Below are positions 17,117-24,331 of a stretch of 46,443 bases of DNA, piece after piece (positions within the stretch are counted from its first letter, which is position 1; every line of letters begins with the position of its first letter). The notes under the pieces are model-generated. The model was not told the DNA's origin and made no database searches. It worked only from the letters and a program-made list of their open reading frames with translations. Position numbers and translations under genes: made by a program. The DNA comes from an uncultured Bacteroidales bacterium (GTDB lineage: Bacteria; Bacteroidota; Bacteroidia; Bacteroidales; P3), in contig OMYR01000044.1 of the NCBI GenBank assembly GCA_900315335.1, forward strand, positions 1-46,443, in the 5' to 3' direction.

Positions 17117-17587
17117 ATGTCGGCAAAACATAACAATAATCATTCAATCCACTTATCTTTCAAACAATACCTACTTGCCTTGATTGTTTGGACTGTAATC
17201 ATTTTAATTCTTTTGCTTTTGCCGTCAAGTTCTTTTTCTCGCCCTGCAAGATTTATCCATATCCCTCATGCCGACAAGATAGTCCATTCAATAATTTTCT
17301 TTGTGTTAAGTTTTTTGTTTTTCAACACTATCTATTCTTTCAATTTCACGAAACTCAAAAACGATAATTCAAAAATTTATCGTAAAATCTCTTCAAACCT
17401 ATACCTTTTCTCTATTCTTGTAATTTCTTCGTTTGGTTTAATAACCGAAATCCTACAAGGATTGATGTACAACACAGCAAAGCGAACTTTTTCCCTTTGG
17501 GACTGGGCTTTTGACACTATGGCTTCAATCTTTGCCATAATCTTTTTGTATTTTTATAACAAAAGAAAAAATAACATCAATAAATAA
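17117..17587 (+). CDS. VanZ-like membrane protein
   Basis: A 156-residue inner-membrane protein with four hydrophobic segments (about 17-37, 55-75, 97-117 and 131-150). The VanZ-like family features are present: HADKIVHSIIFFVLSF between the first and second segments, GLITEILQG in the third, and WDWAFDTMASIFA at the start of the fourth. VanZ itself gives low-level teicoplanin resistance by an unclear mechanism. Stand-alone members are common in Bacteroidota, where their role is unknown, so no resistance function is inferred. It begins about 37 bases after the gcvH terminator. I saw no clear own promoter. Confidence 0.85.
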   Translation: MSAKHNNNHSIHLSFKQYLLALIVWTVIILILLLLPSSSFSRPARFIHIPHADKIVHSIIFFVLSFLFFNTIYSFNFTKLKNDNSKIYRKISSNLYLFSILVISSFGLITEILQGLMYNTAKRTFSLWDWAFDTMASIFAIIFLYFYNKRKNNINK

Positions 17588-17613
17588 TAAATCAATCTCA
17601 ATAACTGATAAAA

Positions 17614-17672
17614 TAATCACTCACATCAGTAAAATAGTGTTAATGATTGGTGAAATAGTGTTAAACATTAAT
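17614..17672 (+). repeat. Dispersed intergenic repeat, copy B
   Basis: TAATCACTCACA (17614-17625) is followed by TAGTGTTAA boxes at 17635 and 17656, exactly 21 bases apart. Copy A matches at 33 of 40 positions and shares the 21-base period. Copy C shares the 12-base start and the 42-base spacing to the second box. It lies between the VanZ-like gene and the korAB promoter, about 60 bases upstream of the -7 box. Confidence 0.7.
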
Positions 17673-17733
17673 TCAACGACAAGTGTTTTTTGAAAATAAA
17701 CACCTTAAATGACTACAAGTACAAAAAAAGTCT

Positions 17734-17741
17734 TATCTTTG
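17734..17741 (+). promoter_or_regulatory. -7 box of the korAB promoter
   Basis: TATCTTTG followed by CA on the plus strand matches TAnnTTTG. It lies 114 bases before the korA ATG. The implied leader of roughly 110 bases is structured; see the separate entry. Confidence 0.6.
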
Positions 17742-17743
17742 CA

Positions 17744-17808
17744 TTTCTACGTAAGAAATCCATATCGGACATACATATATAATACATAGGTGTAACAGTT
17801 CCGATGTG
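17744..17808 (+). promoter_or_regulatory. Structured korA leader
   Basis: A small hairpin (TTTCT 17744-17748 with AGAAA 17754-17758) is followed by a nine-pair stem. That stem joins 17761-17769 to 17800-17808 with one G-U pair around a loop of 30 bases. No T-run follows, so it is not an obvious terminator. No known riboswitch class was recognised. It could affect mRNA stability or translation. Confidence 0.4.
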
Positions 17809-17855
17809 GGCAAAAAAGATTAAAATAATAAAGCAACACAAAATTTGAAATCATA

Positions 17856-19703
17856 ATGAGTATTAAACAAACAGAAAAAAGAGATGATGCTGTTGTTCGT
17901 TTCGTTGGTGATTCCGGCGACGGTATGCAATTGACAGGTACTCTCTTTTCGGATACTTCGGCGTTGGACGGAAATGATATAGCAACGTTTCCAGACTACC
18001 CCGCAGAGATACGCGCACCGCACAACACGGTGGCAGGAGTTTCGGGTTTTCAAGTACATATCGGAAAGAAAATCTATTCTTCGGGCGACAAGGCAGACGT
18101 TATCGTATGTATGAACCCAGCTTCGCTTAAATCCAATCTTAAATGGGCAAGAATGGGTGCAACGATAATAGTGGATTTGGACACATTCACCGACGACACG
18201 TTGGCAAAAGCAGGCTATAAGGAAAATCCTTTCGAGGACGAATCCTTAACCAATTACAATATCGTCAAAGCACCAATCACATCTTTGACACTCAAAGCCG
18301 TTGAAGACATCTTCACCGACCGTAAAAGCGCAGCCAAGTGCAGAAATATGTTCGCTTTGGGAATGATTTTCTATATATTCTCCAAATCAACCGAACACGC
18401 AGACGAATACCTTGAAACAAAATTCAAAGGCAAGACTACCGTTATCGAAGCCAACAAAAAGGTGATACGTGCAGGCTACAACTACTGTGAGAATGTAGAT
18501 GTTCAGCAAACTCCATTGCCAAGAGTAGATATTTCAACGGCGAAGATGGAGAAAGGCAAATACCGTAACATCACGGGTAATATTGCAACGGCGTGGGGAC
18601 TGCTTGCTGCTGCCGAAAAGGCTGATATACCATTGTTCTTAGGCTCATACCCTATCACGCCTGCAACGGATATAATGGTCGAATTGGCAAAAAGAAAATC
18701 CTTAAACTGCAAAGTATTCCAGGCCGAAGACGAGATAGCAGGTATATGTTCCGCAATAGGAGCTTCGTTCGCAGGTAACTTCGCTTGTACTTCCACTTCC
18801 GGTCCCGGACTTTCTTTGAAAAGCGAGGCTTTGGGATTGGCTGTAATGACAGAGTTACCGTTGGTTGTCATAGACGTACAACGCGGCGGCCCATCGACAG
18901 GTCTTCCTACCAAGACAGAACAAGCCGACTTAAACCAGGCTTTATTCGGACGTAACGGCGAAGCACCTTGCATAGTCATTGCTCCGTCTTCATCCGCCAA
19001 TTGTTTTAACTGGGCTTTTGAAGCCGGCAGATTGGCATTGGAGAATATGACTCCTGTAATCTTCCTTTCAGATGCATACTTGGGCAACGGCTCTCAATTG
19101 TTCAAAATTCCTGCAATGAAAGACTTCCCGACAATCAAGCCGCCTTTCGCAAAACCTAACGACCCTGACTACGCACCATACAAACGAGACGAAAAGACTC
19201 TTGTCCGTCAGTGGGCTGTTCCGGGAATGGACGGTTTGAGACACCGTATAGGCGGATTGGAAAAGAGCGACGGAAAAGGCGAAGTTTCAACAGACAACGA
19301 AAACCACGCAAAAATGGTTTATTACCGTCAGGAGAAAGTCAATCGTTTGGCTGAACGTCTGCCTTTGCAAGAGGTTCAAGGCGATGAGGACGCCGATTTG
19401 TTGGTTGTAGGCTGGGGCGGAACGGCAGGTGCATTGACTTCTGCCGTGGAAGAGATGAGAAGCGAGGGAAAGAAAATCGCTTACGCCCATTTCAATTACA
19501 TAAGCCCGCTGCCGAGAAACACCGAAGAGATTTTAAGAAAATACAAAAAGATTGTTGTATGCGAACTTAACATGGGACAGTTTGTCAATTACCTTCGTAT
19601 GAAATTCCAAGGCATAATGTTCCACCAATACAACAAGATTAAAGGACTTCCGTTTGAAGTGGGAGAATTAAAAGCAGAGTTCAACAAAATTTTAGGAGAA
19701 TAA
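17856..19703 (+). CDS. korA: 2-oxoacid:ferredoxin oxidoreductase, alpha (gamma-alpha fused) subunit
   Basis: With KorB it interconverts a 2-oxoacid plus CoA and an acyl-CoA plus CO2, using ferredoxin. The 615 residues have the fused layout. An N-terminal gamma-type domain (about 10-190, with RFVGDSGDGMQLTG and PDYPAEIRAPHNT) precedes the alpha pyrimidine-binding domain (from about 230, GSYPITPATDIM, VFQAEDEIAGICSAIGASFAG, TSTSGPGLSLKSEALG). This layout is typical of 2-oxoglutarate (Kor) enzymes, but other oxoacids are possible. Conserved GGPSTGLPTKTEQADL is present. The ATG is preceded by a structured leader of about 110 bases. The korB ATG follows 3 bases after this stop. The enzyme is oxygen-sensitive, consistent with an anaerobe. 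Confidence 0.92.
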   Translation: MSIKQTEKRDDAVVRFVGDSGDGMQLTGTLFSDTSALDGNDIATFPDYPAEIRAPHNTVAGVSGFQVHIGKKIYSSGDKADVIVCMNPASLKSNLKWARMGATIIVDLDTFTDDTLAKAGYKENPFEDESLTNYNIVKAPITSLTLKAVEDIFTDRKSAAKCRNMFALGMIFYIFSKSTEHADEYLETKFKGKTTVIEANKKVIRAGYNYCENVDVQQTPLPRVDISTAKMEKGKYRNITGNIATAWGLLAAAEKADIPLFLGSYPITPATDIMVELAKRKSLNCKVFQAEDEIAGICSAIGASFAGNFACTSTSGPGLSLKSEALGLAVMTELPLVVIDVQRGGPSTGLPTKTEQADLNQALFGRNGEAPCIVIAPSSSANCFNWAFEAGRLALENMTPVIFLSDAYLGNGSQLFKIPAMKDFPTIKPPFAKPNDPDYAPYKRDEKTLVRQWAVPGMDGLRHRIGGLEKSDGKGEVSTDNENHAKMVYYRQEKVNRLAERLPLQEVQGDEDADLLVVGWGGTAGALTSAVEEMRSEGKKIAYAHFNYISPLPRNTEEILRKYKKIVVCELNMGQFVNYLRMKFQGIMFHQYNKIKGLPFEVGELKAEFNKILGE

Positions 19704-19706
19704 ACT

Positions 19707-20729
19707 ATGGTAGAGCGTTCAAAAACAGAATTGACTAAGGCGGATTTCGCATCCGATCAAATGGTTAAATGGTGTCCGGGTTGCGGAGACCACGGTATTT
19801 TAGCGGCAGTCGAGGGCATTTTTCCTAAGATTGGTTACAAGAAAGAGAACTATTGCGTTGTTTCGGGCATAGGCTGTTCGTCCCGTTTCCCGTATTACGT
19901 CAATACATACGGATTTCACGGCATTCACGGCAGACCGTCGGCAATTGCTACGGGTGTCAAAATGGCTAATCCCGCACTGAGCGTTTGGATTGTCGCAGGC
20001 GACGGCGACTCCACCGCAATAGGCGGCAACCACTTTATGCACGCAATCCGCAGGAATATGGATGTCAATTTTATGATGTTCAACAACCGTATCTACGGTT
20101 TGACAAAAGGCCAGTATTCTCCGACGACAAAACAGGGACAAATCACCAAAACGTCTCCTTTCGGCGTATTGGATTACCAACTGAACCCAGGCGAATTGGT
20201 TATGGGCGTCAGAGGAACTTTCTTTGCCCGTGCGGTGGATGTTCAGACCAAACAACTGCAAGACGTATGCGACAGAATGGCGGCTCATAACGGCTGTGCC
20301 GTTGTGGAGATATTGCAAAACTGCGTCATCTTCAACGACGGAGCACATAAAGACGTTACCGACAAAGACACTCGCGACGACAATCAACTGTGGGTAAAGC
20401 ACGGAAAACCTATGATTTTCGGCAAAAACAAAGACAAAGGTCTTATACTTAAAGGCAGACGTTTTGAAGTCGTAACCATCGGTGAGAACGGCATAACGGA
20501 GAACGACATCTTTGTTCATGACGAAACGACAGAGGACACAGGTATCCACATAATGCTCGCACAGATGCGCCCGCCTGAGTACCCTATGGTCTTCGGTGTC
20601 ATTCGTGCAGTAACAAAACCGACGTACAACGAGATGTTTATCACACAGCAATACGAACAGATGCAAAATTCCAAGATAAAATGCGTCGATGACCTTCTTA
20701 ACAGCGGCGAGACTTGGGAGATTAAATAG
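19707..20729 (+). CDS. korB: 2-oxoacid:ferredoxin oxidoreductase, beta subunit
   Basis: Thiamine-diphosphate-binding subunit partner of KorA, 340 residues. Key features are WCPGCGDHGIL near the N-terminus (a cysteine pair used in cluster binding in this class), GIGCSSRFPYYVNTYGFHG, and the ThDP/Mg motif GDGDSTAIGGNH followed by NRIYGLTKGQYSPTT. The C-terminal region EYPMVFGVIRAVTKPTYNEM is also family-like. No separate ferredoxin-like delta subunit is encoded next to it, which suits the two-subunit Kor type. A strong terminator follows about 30 bases after the stop, so the operon is korA-korB only. Confidence 0.93.
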   Translation: MVERSKTELTKADFASDQMVKWCPGCGDHGILAAVEGIFPKIGYKKENYCVVSGIGCSSRFPYYVNTYGFHGIHGRPSAIATGVKMANPALSVWIVAGDGDSTAIGGNHFMHAIRRNMDVNFMMFNNRIYGLTKGQYSPTTKQGQITKTSPFGVLDYQLNPGELVMGVRGTFFARAVDVQTKQLQDVCDRMAAHNGCAVVEILQNCVIFNDGAHKDVTDKDTRDDNQLWVKHGKPMIFGKNKDKGLILKGRRFEVVTIGENGITENDIFVHDETTEDTGIHIMLAQMRPPEYPMVFGVIRAVTKPTYNEMFITQQYEQMQNSKIKCVDDLLNSGETWEIK

Positions 20730-20758
20730 TTTTTGCCCGATAACGATTTTAATAAATC

Positions 20759-20790
20759 AAAGTGCGACATTTTTATTTGTCGCACTTTTC
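20759..20790 (+). terminator. korAB terminator
   Basis: AAAGTGCGACA (20759-20769) pairs perfectly with TGTCGCACTTT (20778-20788), and a T-rich segment follows. The A-run before the left arm gives it partial two-way character, and it may also serve the convergent gene at 20891. Confidence 0.85.
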
Positions 20791-20890
20791 ATTTTATCCT
20801 GACATATTGCCTTACCATTGAAGCACAACATTCTATTCGCTTAAAATGTATTATTTCCAAAGACTAACAAATCTCTTTGAAACATACGAT

Positions 20891-21559
20891 TTACAAATCG
20901 TTTATTGCTGAAGTATTGACTTTATTCGTATTGATTTTGTCAAAGTATTTCAAAACAATACTGCAATCAGAGATTCCTACCTTTACCATTGACAATTCAA
21001 TATCACCTTTTGCCGTGGAGAATACGGAAAACCACTTGCATCTATCAAAAATAAGACAATGAATTTTCTCACCATTAGTTTTCGGAGCAAAAAATCCTTT
21101 TTCTTGAAATTCCTCCACGACTTTACTCGGTTTACCGTATTTTTGAGTAAGCATCGCTTTCAATTTATCATAATTTGACTGCAAATCATCCCAATTGTCA
21201 GCAATAGGAAATTGTACCGTTATTGTATTTACAACATTGACACCTTTTAGTGAGCAAACAAATATCCTACAATTTTTATAGCCGGCGAAATCCCCAATCA
21301 ATTCGGCAAAGCCTTCTTTATTATCAACTTTTTCAAAGCCTACTTTTTCCATTGCTTTCACATACTCGTCCAATGTGCCGTTAATCGGAACACCTTTGAA
21401 CGACAAATGTTTTGACATTTCAGCATCATTCTCAACCTTTACCACTTGTTCGGTTGATTTTTCTTTTATATCTTTATCATCCGACATTTTTTCGGTAAAA
21501 AGATAAATAATGACACACAAAAACAACAACGTTAGAATGATAATACTCGTTTTTTTCAT
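20891..21559 (-). CDS. Hypothetical membrane-anchored or secreted protein
   Basis: A 222-residue protein of unknown function. Residues 4-22 are strongly hydrophobic (SIIILTLLFLCVIIYLF) with a positive start, so it is either membrane-anchored or has an uncleaved signal. A charged linker (24-48, rich in Lys, Asp, Glu) leads to a compact domain. That domain contains LSFKGVPINGTLDEYVKAMEK, FAGYKNCRIFVCS, a helix ending MLTQKYGKPSKVVEEF, and FDRCKWFSVFSTAKGDIELSMV. Proteins with the same pattern (SFKGIPI...GTL, YGKPS, DR..W) are familiar as unannotated Bacteroidota proteins. It follows the NA37-type gene with a 48-base gap and is probably cotranscribed with it. Confidence 0.75.
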   Translation of the reverse strand: MKKTSIIILTLLFLCVIIYLFTEKMSDDKDIKEKSTEQVVKVENDAEMSKHLSFKGVPINGTLDEYVKAMEKVGFEKVDNKEGFAELIGDFAGYKNCRIFVCSLKGVNVVNTITVQFPIADNWDDLQSNYDKLKAMLTQKYGKPSKVVEEFQEKGFFAPKTNGEKIHCLIFDRCKWFSVFSTAKGDIELSMVKVGISDCSIVLKYFDKINTNKVNTSAINDL

Positions 21560-21607
21560 AATTACGTTTATTTTTATCGTCTTTTATTTTAACAAAAAAT
21601 CTTATGC

Positions 21608-22657
21608 CTATGACTCCTTATCAAAATAGAATTTGTAGTAACGCAAGCCCTTTTCTTCGTCTTCGCCGACCTCAACGCGGTCGCGTTTGCCGTGAATGTA
21701 GATAGTGAAATTTTTGTCCAACTTGATAACGCTTCGCAGATAGCGTGAAGCACGCTTCAATGCCTCATCATTCATTATAAAGTTGTCTTGCAACTGCATT
21801 CCGTTCTCATTCTCGTAGGCTTGTTTGAACTTGCGGAACTGCTCGCTGAACTCGTCATCACCAAAGACTTTCTCGGAATACATATCGGTGTCAAAGTTTT
21901 TGTTCTCCTTGAAAAACTCTTGGTTACGATTAAGCAAGTCCGCTTGGTCGATACGGGTCATCTCGTACTCTTGCGGCAGATATTCGGTAACGAAGTTCTT
22001 ACAAATATTAAGCATATTGTCCGTTTTGAAATAAGAATCCTGTCGCTGCATCAAAGAAAGGAAATCGTCCGTCCAATATACGGCTTCATTACCGCGACTT
22101 ATCGTATCGACAATGGCGACAACGTAACCCTCCTCCTTTTCTTTGTTGAAAACAAGACAGCCTTTGTCCAATTTGTTGATGTCTATGCCTTCGTCGGATT
22201 CAATGGAAAAGGTGTCCTCCTTTTCAGGGTAGATTTTCAAATACGTTTGTCGAGTCTCGCTCTTAAAGATGCCGACGGCGTCCATTATCTCTCCGTCAAG
22301 GTAACAGTTTTGCAAGTAGGTTACATACAATTCTCCCGCCTTGATATTGGGATGTAAGGATACGTCAAACAAATGCGTCGCTATCTCGCACGAAGAAGAA
22401 TACAGATTATCGGCGGGATTGGCGAATATATCGCTTACGGCGTTATAGACTTTGTTGTTGGAGAACCCCCGTTCGTCGGAAAAGACGTAGTATTGAGAAC
22501 CTTTAAACGGGTGTGTGAAGTATTTGAGCAATACGGACGATATGTCGCTGTTCAATATATATGGAGCCTTACTCAAATGCAAACTTTCGTTGTTGGCTTT
22601 GTTTCCCACCCTGTGCAGAACCAAACGTTCGAGGGTGGCGTCATCACATGTCATCAT
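21608..22657 (-). CDS. NA37-type nucleoid-associated protein (YejK/NdpA family)
   Basis: A 349-residue protein of the 37-kDa nucleoid-associated family (PF04245 type), which binds DNA in proteobacteria and is abundant but poorly understood. It begins with the family-like LERLVLHRVGNKANNESLHLS. Also present are VLLKYFTHPF, YVTYLQNCYLDGEIMDAVGIFKSE, ESDEGIDINKLDKGCLVFN, and a C-terminal DKNFTIYIHGKRDRVEVGEDEEKG. The frame is open for 29 more codons upstream to 22744, but that extension would run through the promoter. Tandem ATGs at 22657 and 22654 are the better starts, 23-26 bases after the TACTTTTG box. Its promoter mirrors that of the divergent gene. Confidence 0.82.
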   Translation of the reverse strand: MMTCDDATLERLVLHRVGNKANNESLHLSKAPYILNSDISSVLLKYFTHPFKGSQYYVFSDERGFSNNKVYNAVSDIFANPADNLYSSSCEIATHLFDVSLHPNIKAGELYVTYLQNCYLDGEIMDAVGIFKSETRQTYLKIYPEKEDTFSIESDEGIDINKLDKGCLVFNKEKEEGYVVAIVDTISRGNEAVYWTDDFLSLMQRQDSYFKTDNMLNICKNFVTEYLPQEYEMTRIDQADLLNRNQEFFKENKNFDTDMYSEKVFGDDEFSEQFRKFKQAYENENGMQLQDNFIMNDEALKRASRYLRSVIKLDKNFTIYIHGKRDRVEVGEDEEKGLRYYKFYFDKES

Positions 22658-22666
22658 AGTCTTCAA

Positions 22667-22752
22667 AAATTTAATTGTGCAAAAGTAATAAAAAATTGCT
22701 GAACACTTAGTGCCGACAAATCTATTTTTATTACTTTTGCACAATTAAATTT
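22667..22752. promoter_or_regulatory. Mirror-image divergent promoters in a 28-base inverted repeat
   Basis: Bases 22667-22694 are the exact reverse complement of 22725-22752 (28 of 28), separated by 30 bases. Each arm holds a TACTTTTG -7 box pointing outward (22680-22687 minus, 22732-22739 plus), followed by CACAATTAAATTT. The identical arms should drive the NA37-type gene and the TPR-like gene equally. They could also be a two-sided site for one regulator. Confidence 0.75.
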
Positions 22753-22761
22753 AACACTGTT

Positions 22762-23529
22762 ATGAAAAAACACTTATTACTATCCGTTTGCTTTGTCTTT
22801 GCCTTGTGTGGCAACGCCTATTGTCAATGTAACGACGACACTTCAATAAACGAAGAAACCTGTTTTATCAACGGCAACAAGAAGTACGACAAAGGAGAAT
22901 ATCCGCAAGCGTTGTATTGGTATGAGAAAGGTATAGACAAACAACCGATGTTTGCGGATAATTATTACGGCGCAAGCAAAGTGTTCTTCCTTTCGACGGA
23001 AACGGTTTGGGGAGTTATGTATGGGGAATTGTATATGATTTTGTCGGATAACGACTCGCTCAAAGCCGAAGTGTCGAAGAATTTGTTTGAAGGCTACTTC
23101 TCTTCGTTCTCGTTAAACAAAGGTAAAACGGTGGCTCAGTTCCACAATAATATAATAGTGTATAGCGATAGTTTTGAAAGGTTCAACAAGTATCCGCAAG
23201 TCTTTGACAGTTTGATGTCGGTCTCTGCGAAAAACATTCGCTTTATAGATATATCCGCATTAGCCACAATCAGACAACGGTTTTTGGACAAAATCAACTC
23301 TTCTGCCAAAGATTTCAAAAATCCTCTGTTTGCTTACTGGGAAAAAATCATACAGTCGGGTTATTGGCAGGCGTATAACTATTGGCTTTTCGCATACGGA
23401 AACAACAGTGAGGCTGCAACGTGGATAAAAAACAACAAACAGACTTGGAGTTCGTTTTTGAAATGGAAGAACGACAACCCGATAAATCTGACTTTGGAAA
23501 GTTATTTCTCGCGATACCTTATGGAATAA
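22762..23529 (+). CDS. Secreted protein with tetratricopeptide-like repeat, function unknown
   Basis: A 255-residue exported protein. Residues 1-21 are a signal peptide (FALCGNAYC-Q). It is followed by a TPR-like helical pair (about 30-70, CFINGNKKYDKGEYPQALYWYEKGIDKQPMFADNYYG-like pattern with small residues at the usual places). The segment FFLSTETVWGVMYGELYMIL (about 74-93) and the downstream helices look like an unannotated family I have seen in Bacteroidota. The C-terminal half is aromatic-rich (YWEKIIQSGYWQAYNYWLFAYG). No enzyme motif is visible. The gene is monocistronic: its promoter mirrors that of the NA37-type gene, and a strong two-way terminator follows. Confidence 0.8.
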   Translation: MKKHLLLSVCFVFALCGNAYCQCNDDTSINEETCFINGNKKYDKGEYPQALYWYEKGIDKQPMFADNYYGASKVFFLSTETVWGVMYGELYMILSDNDSLKAEVSKNLFEGYFSSFSLNKGKTVAQFHNNIIVYSDSFERFNKYPQVFDSLMSVSAKNIRFIDISALATIRQRFLDKINSSAKDFKNPLFAYWEKIIQSGYWQAYNYWLFAYGNNSEAATWIKNNKQTWSSFLKWKNDNPINLTLESYFSRYLME

Positions 23530-23537
23530 CGGAAAGT

Positions 23538-23583
23538 ACAAATAAAGAAGAGCGAACCTTGTGGCTCGCTCTTCTTTATTTGT
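23538..23583. terminator. Two-way terminator between convergent genes
   Basis: An 18-pair perfect stem joins 23538-23555 to 23566-23583, with two more C-G pairs near the loop. The arms begin with A-rich and end with T-rich sequence, so it can stop transcripts from both the TPR-like gene and the convergent FG-GAP-like gene. Confidence 0.88.
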
Positions 23584-23590
23584 CTGTTTT

Positions 23591-24283
23591 TTACAAATCC
23601 GTGCGAGGTTCGATGATATCTCCCCATTCACGTTTTGCGGCACGCTTATTAACAATTTTGATATGCTCAATAGCGTAACGTCCGTTCGGGTGTAAGACAA
23701 TCATATCCACAACGCCGTCATGGTGTTTCAAAACAACGCGGTTTTTGTCGTATTTGTTTTTCTTTTTCCACGTATGAACAAACATCTCTTCGGGTTTGGT
23801 AGGGTTGTAGTTCGGACAATCCCATTCATGTACCTTTGTGCAGAAGATTTCTTTCCAACGGTTGCCTGTATAGGAGTAAATACGGAAGTAATTGATGTTG
23901 GTATAATCGCGATAAACGGTCATAAGGGATATTTCATCACTGCCATCACCGTCCAAGTCCCCCTCATTGGCAAGGAAATACACGCCTAAATCACCGTCCA
24001 ACTGCAAAGGAGTAAGTTCGGCATTGTCGCTGTAAATCTGCGTTGCGGTTTCGTAAAGATTTTCTTCAAAGCCGTCACCATCAAAATCGCCGCGTATGGA
24101 GAAACGTGTGTTCTTAGTCTTGTTCCAACGCCATTCGGACGGATTCAAATTGTTTGTGATAACATCTTTCCAAGGCTTTATTTCACTCACATTGGTCTCT
24201 TCTTCCTGTGCATAAGCCACGTTTGAAAATGCAAGACAAACAAAACCAAGTATTATCTGTACCAAAAAAATCTGTTTTTTCAT
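23591..24283 (-). CDS. Secreted FG-GAP/VCBS-like protein with two calcium-loop motifs
   Basis: A 230-residue exported protein. Residues 1-25 are a signal peptide (ending NVAYA-Q). Two aspartate-rich loops, DFDGDGFEE (66-74) and DLDGDGSDE (109-117), match the DxDxDG calcium loop of FG-GAP/VCBS propeller blades or EF-hand-like repeats. Each precedes a beta strand (NLYETAT, ISLMTVYR). The rest is strand-rich (YFRIYSYTGNRWKEIF). Only two blades are recognisable, too few for a full propeller. It begins 48 bases after the parE stop and may be cotranscribed with parE, although no functional link is apparent. No enzymatic residues were identified. Confidence 0.8.
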   Translation of the reverse strand: MKKQIFLVQIILGFVCLAFSNVAYAQEEETNVSEIKPWKDVITNNLNPSEWRWNKTKNTRFSIRGDFDGDGFEENLYETATQIYSDNAELTPLQLDGDLGVYFLANEGDLDGDGSDEISLMTVYRDYTNINYFRIYSYTGNRWKEIFCTKVHEWDCPNYNPTKPEEMFVHTWKKKNKYDKNRVVLKHHDGVVDMIVLHPNGRYAIEHIKIVNKRAAKREWGDIIEPRTDL

Positions 24284-24331
24284 ATCATTAAGTTTTTATT
24301 TCTTATCATCGCTTCGCCACAAGACCACGAA

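Noticed and set aside
17117-17587. Glycopeptide resistance determinant (vanZ)
   Set aside because: A stand-alone VanZ-like membrane protein without any other van gene is common in this phylum and is not evidence of resistance.
18503-19087. Open frame of 194 codons opposite korA
   Set aside because: Antisense shadow of a conserved coding region; no start context, motif or promoter of its own.
19800-20666. Long open frame (288 codons) on the minus strand opposite korB
   Set aside because: It lies wholly inside the well-supported korB gene, has a Cys/His/Val-rich composition typical of an antisense shadow, and shows no family motif.
22658-22744. N-terminal extension of the NA37-type protein by 29 codons
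   Set aside because: The extension crosses the TACTTTTG promoter box and inverted repeat. Tandem ATGs at 22657 and 22654 fit the conserved N-terminus better.
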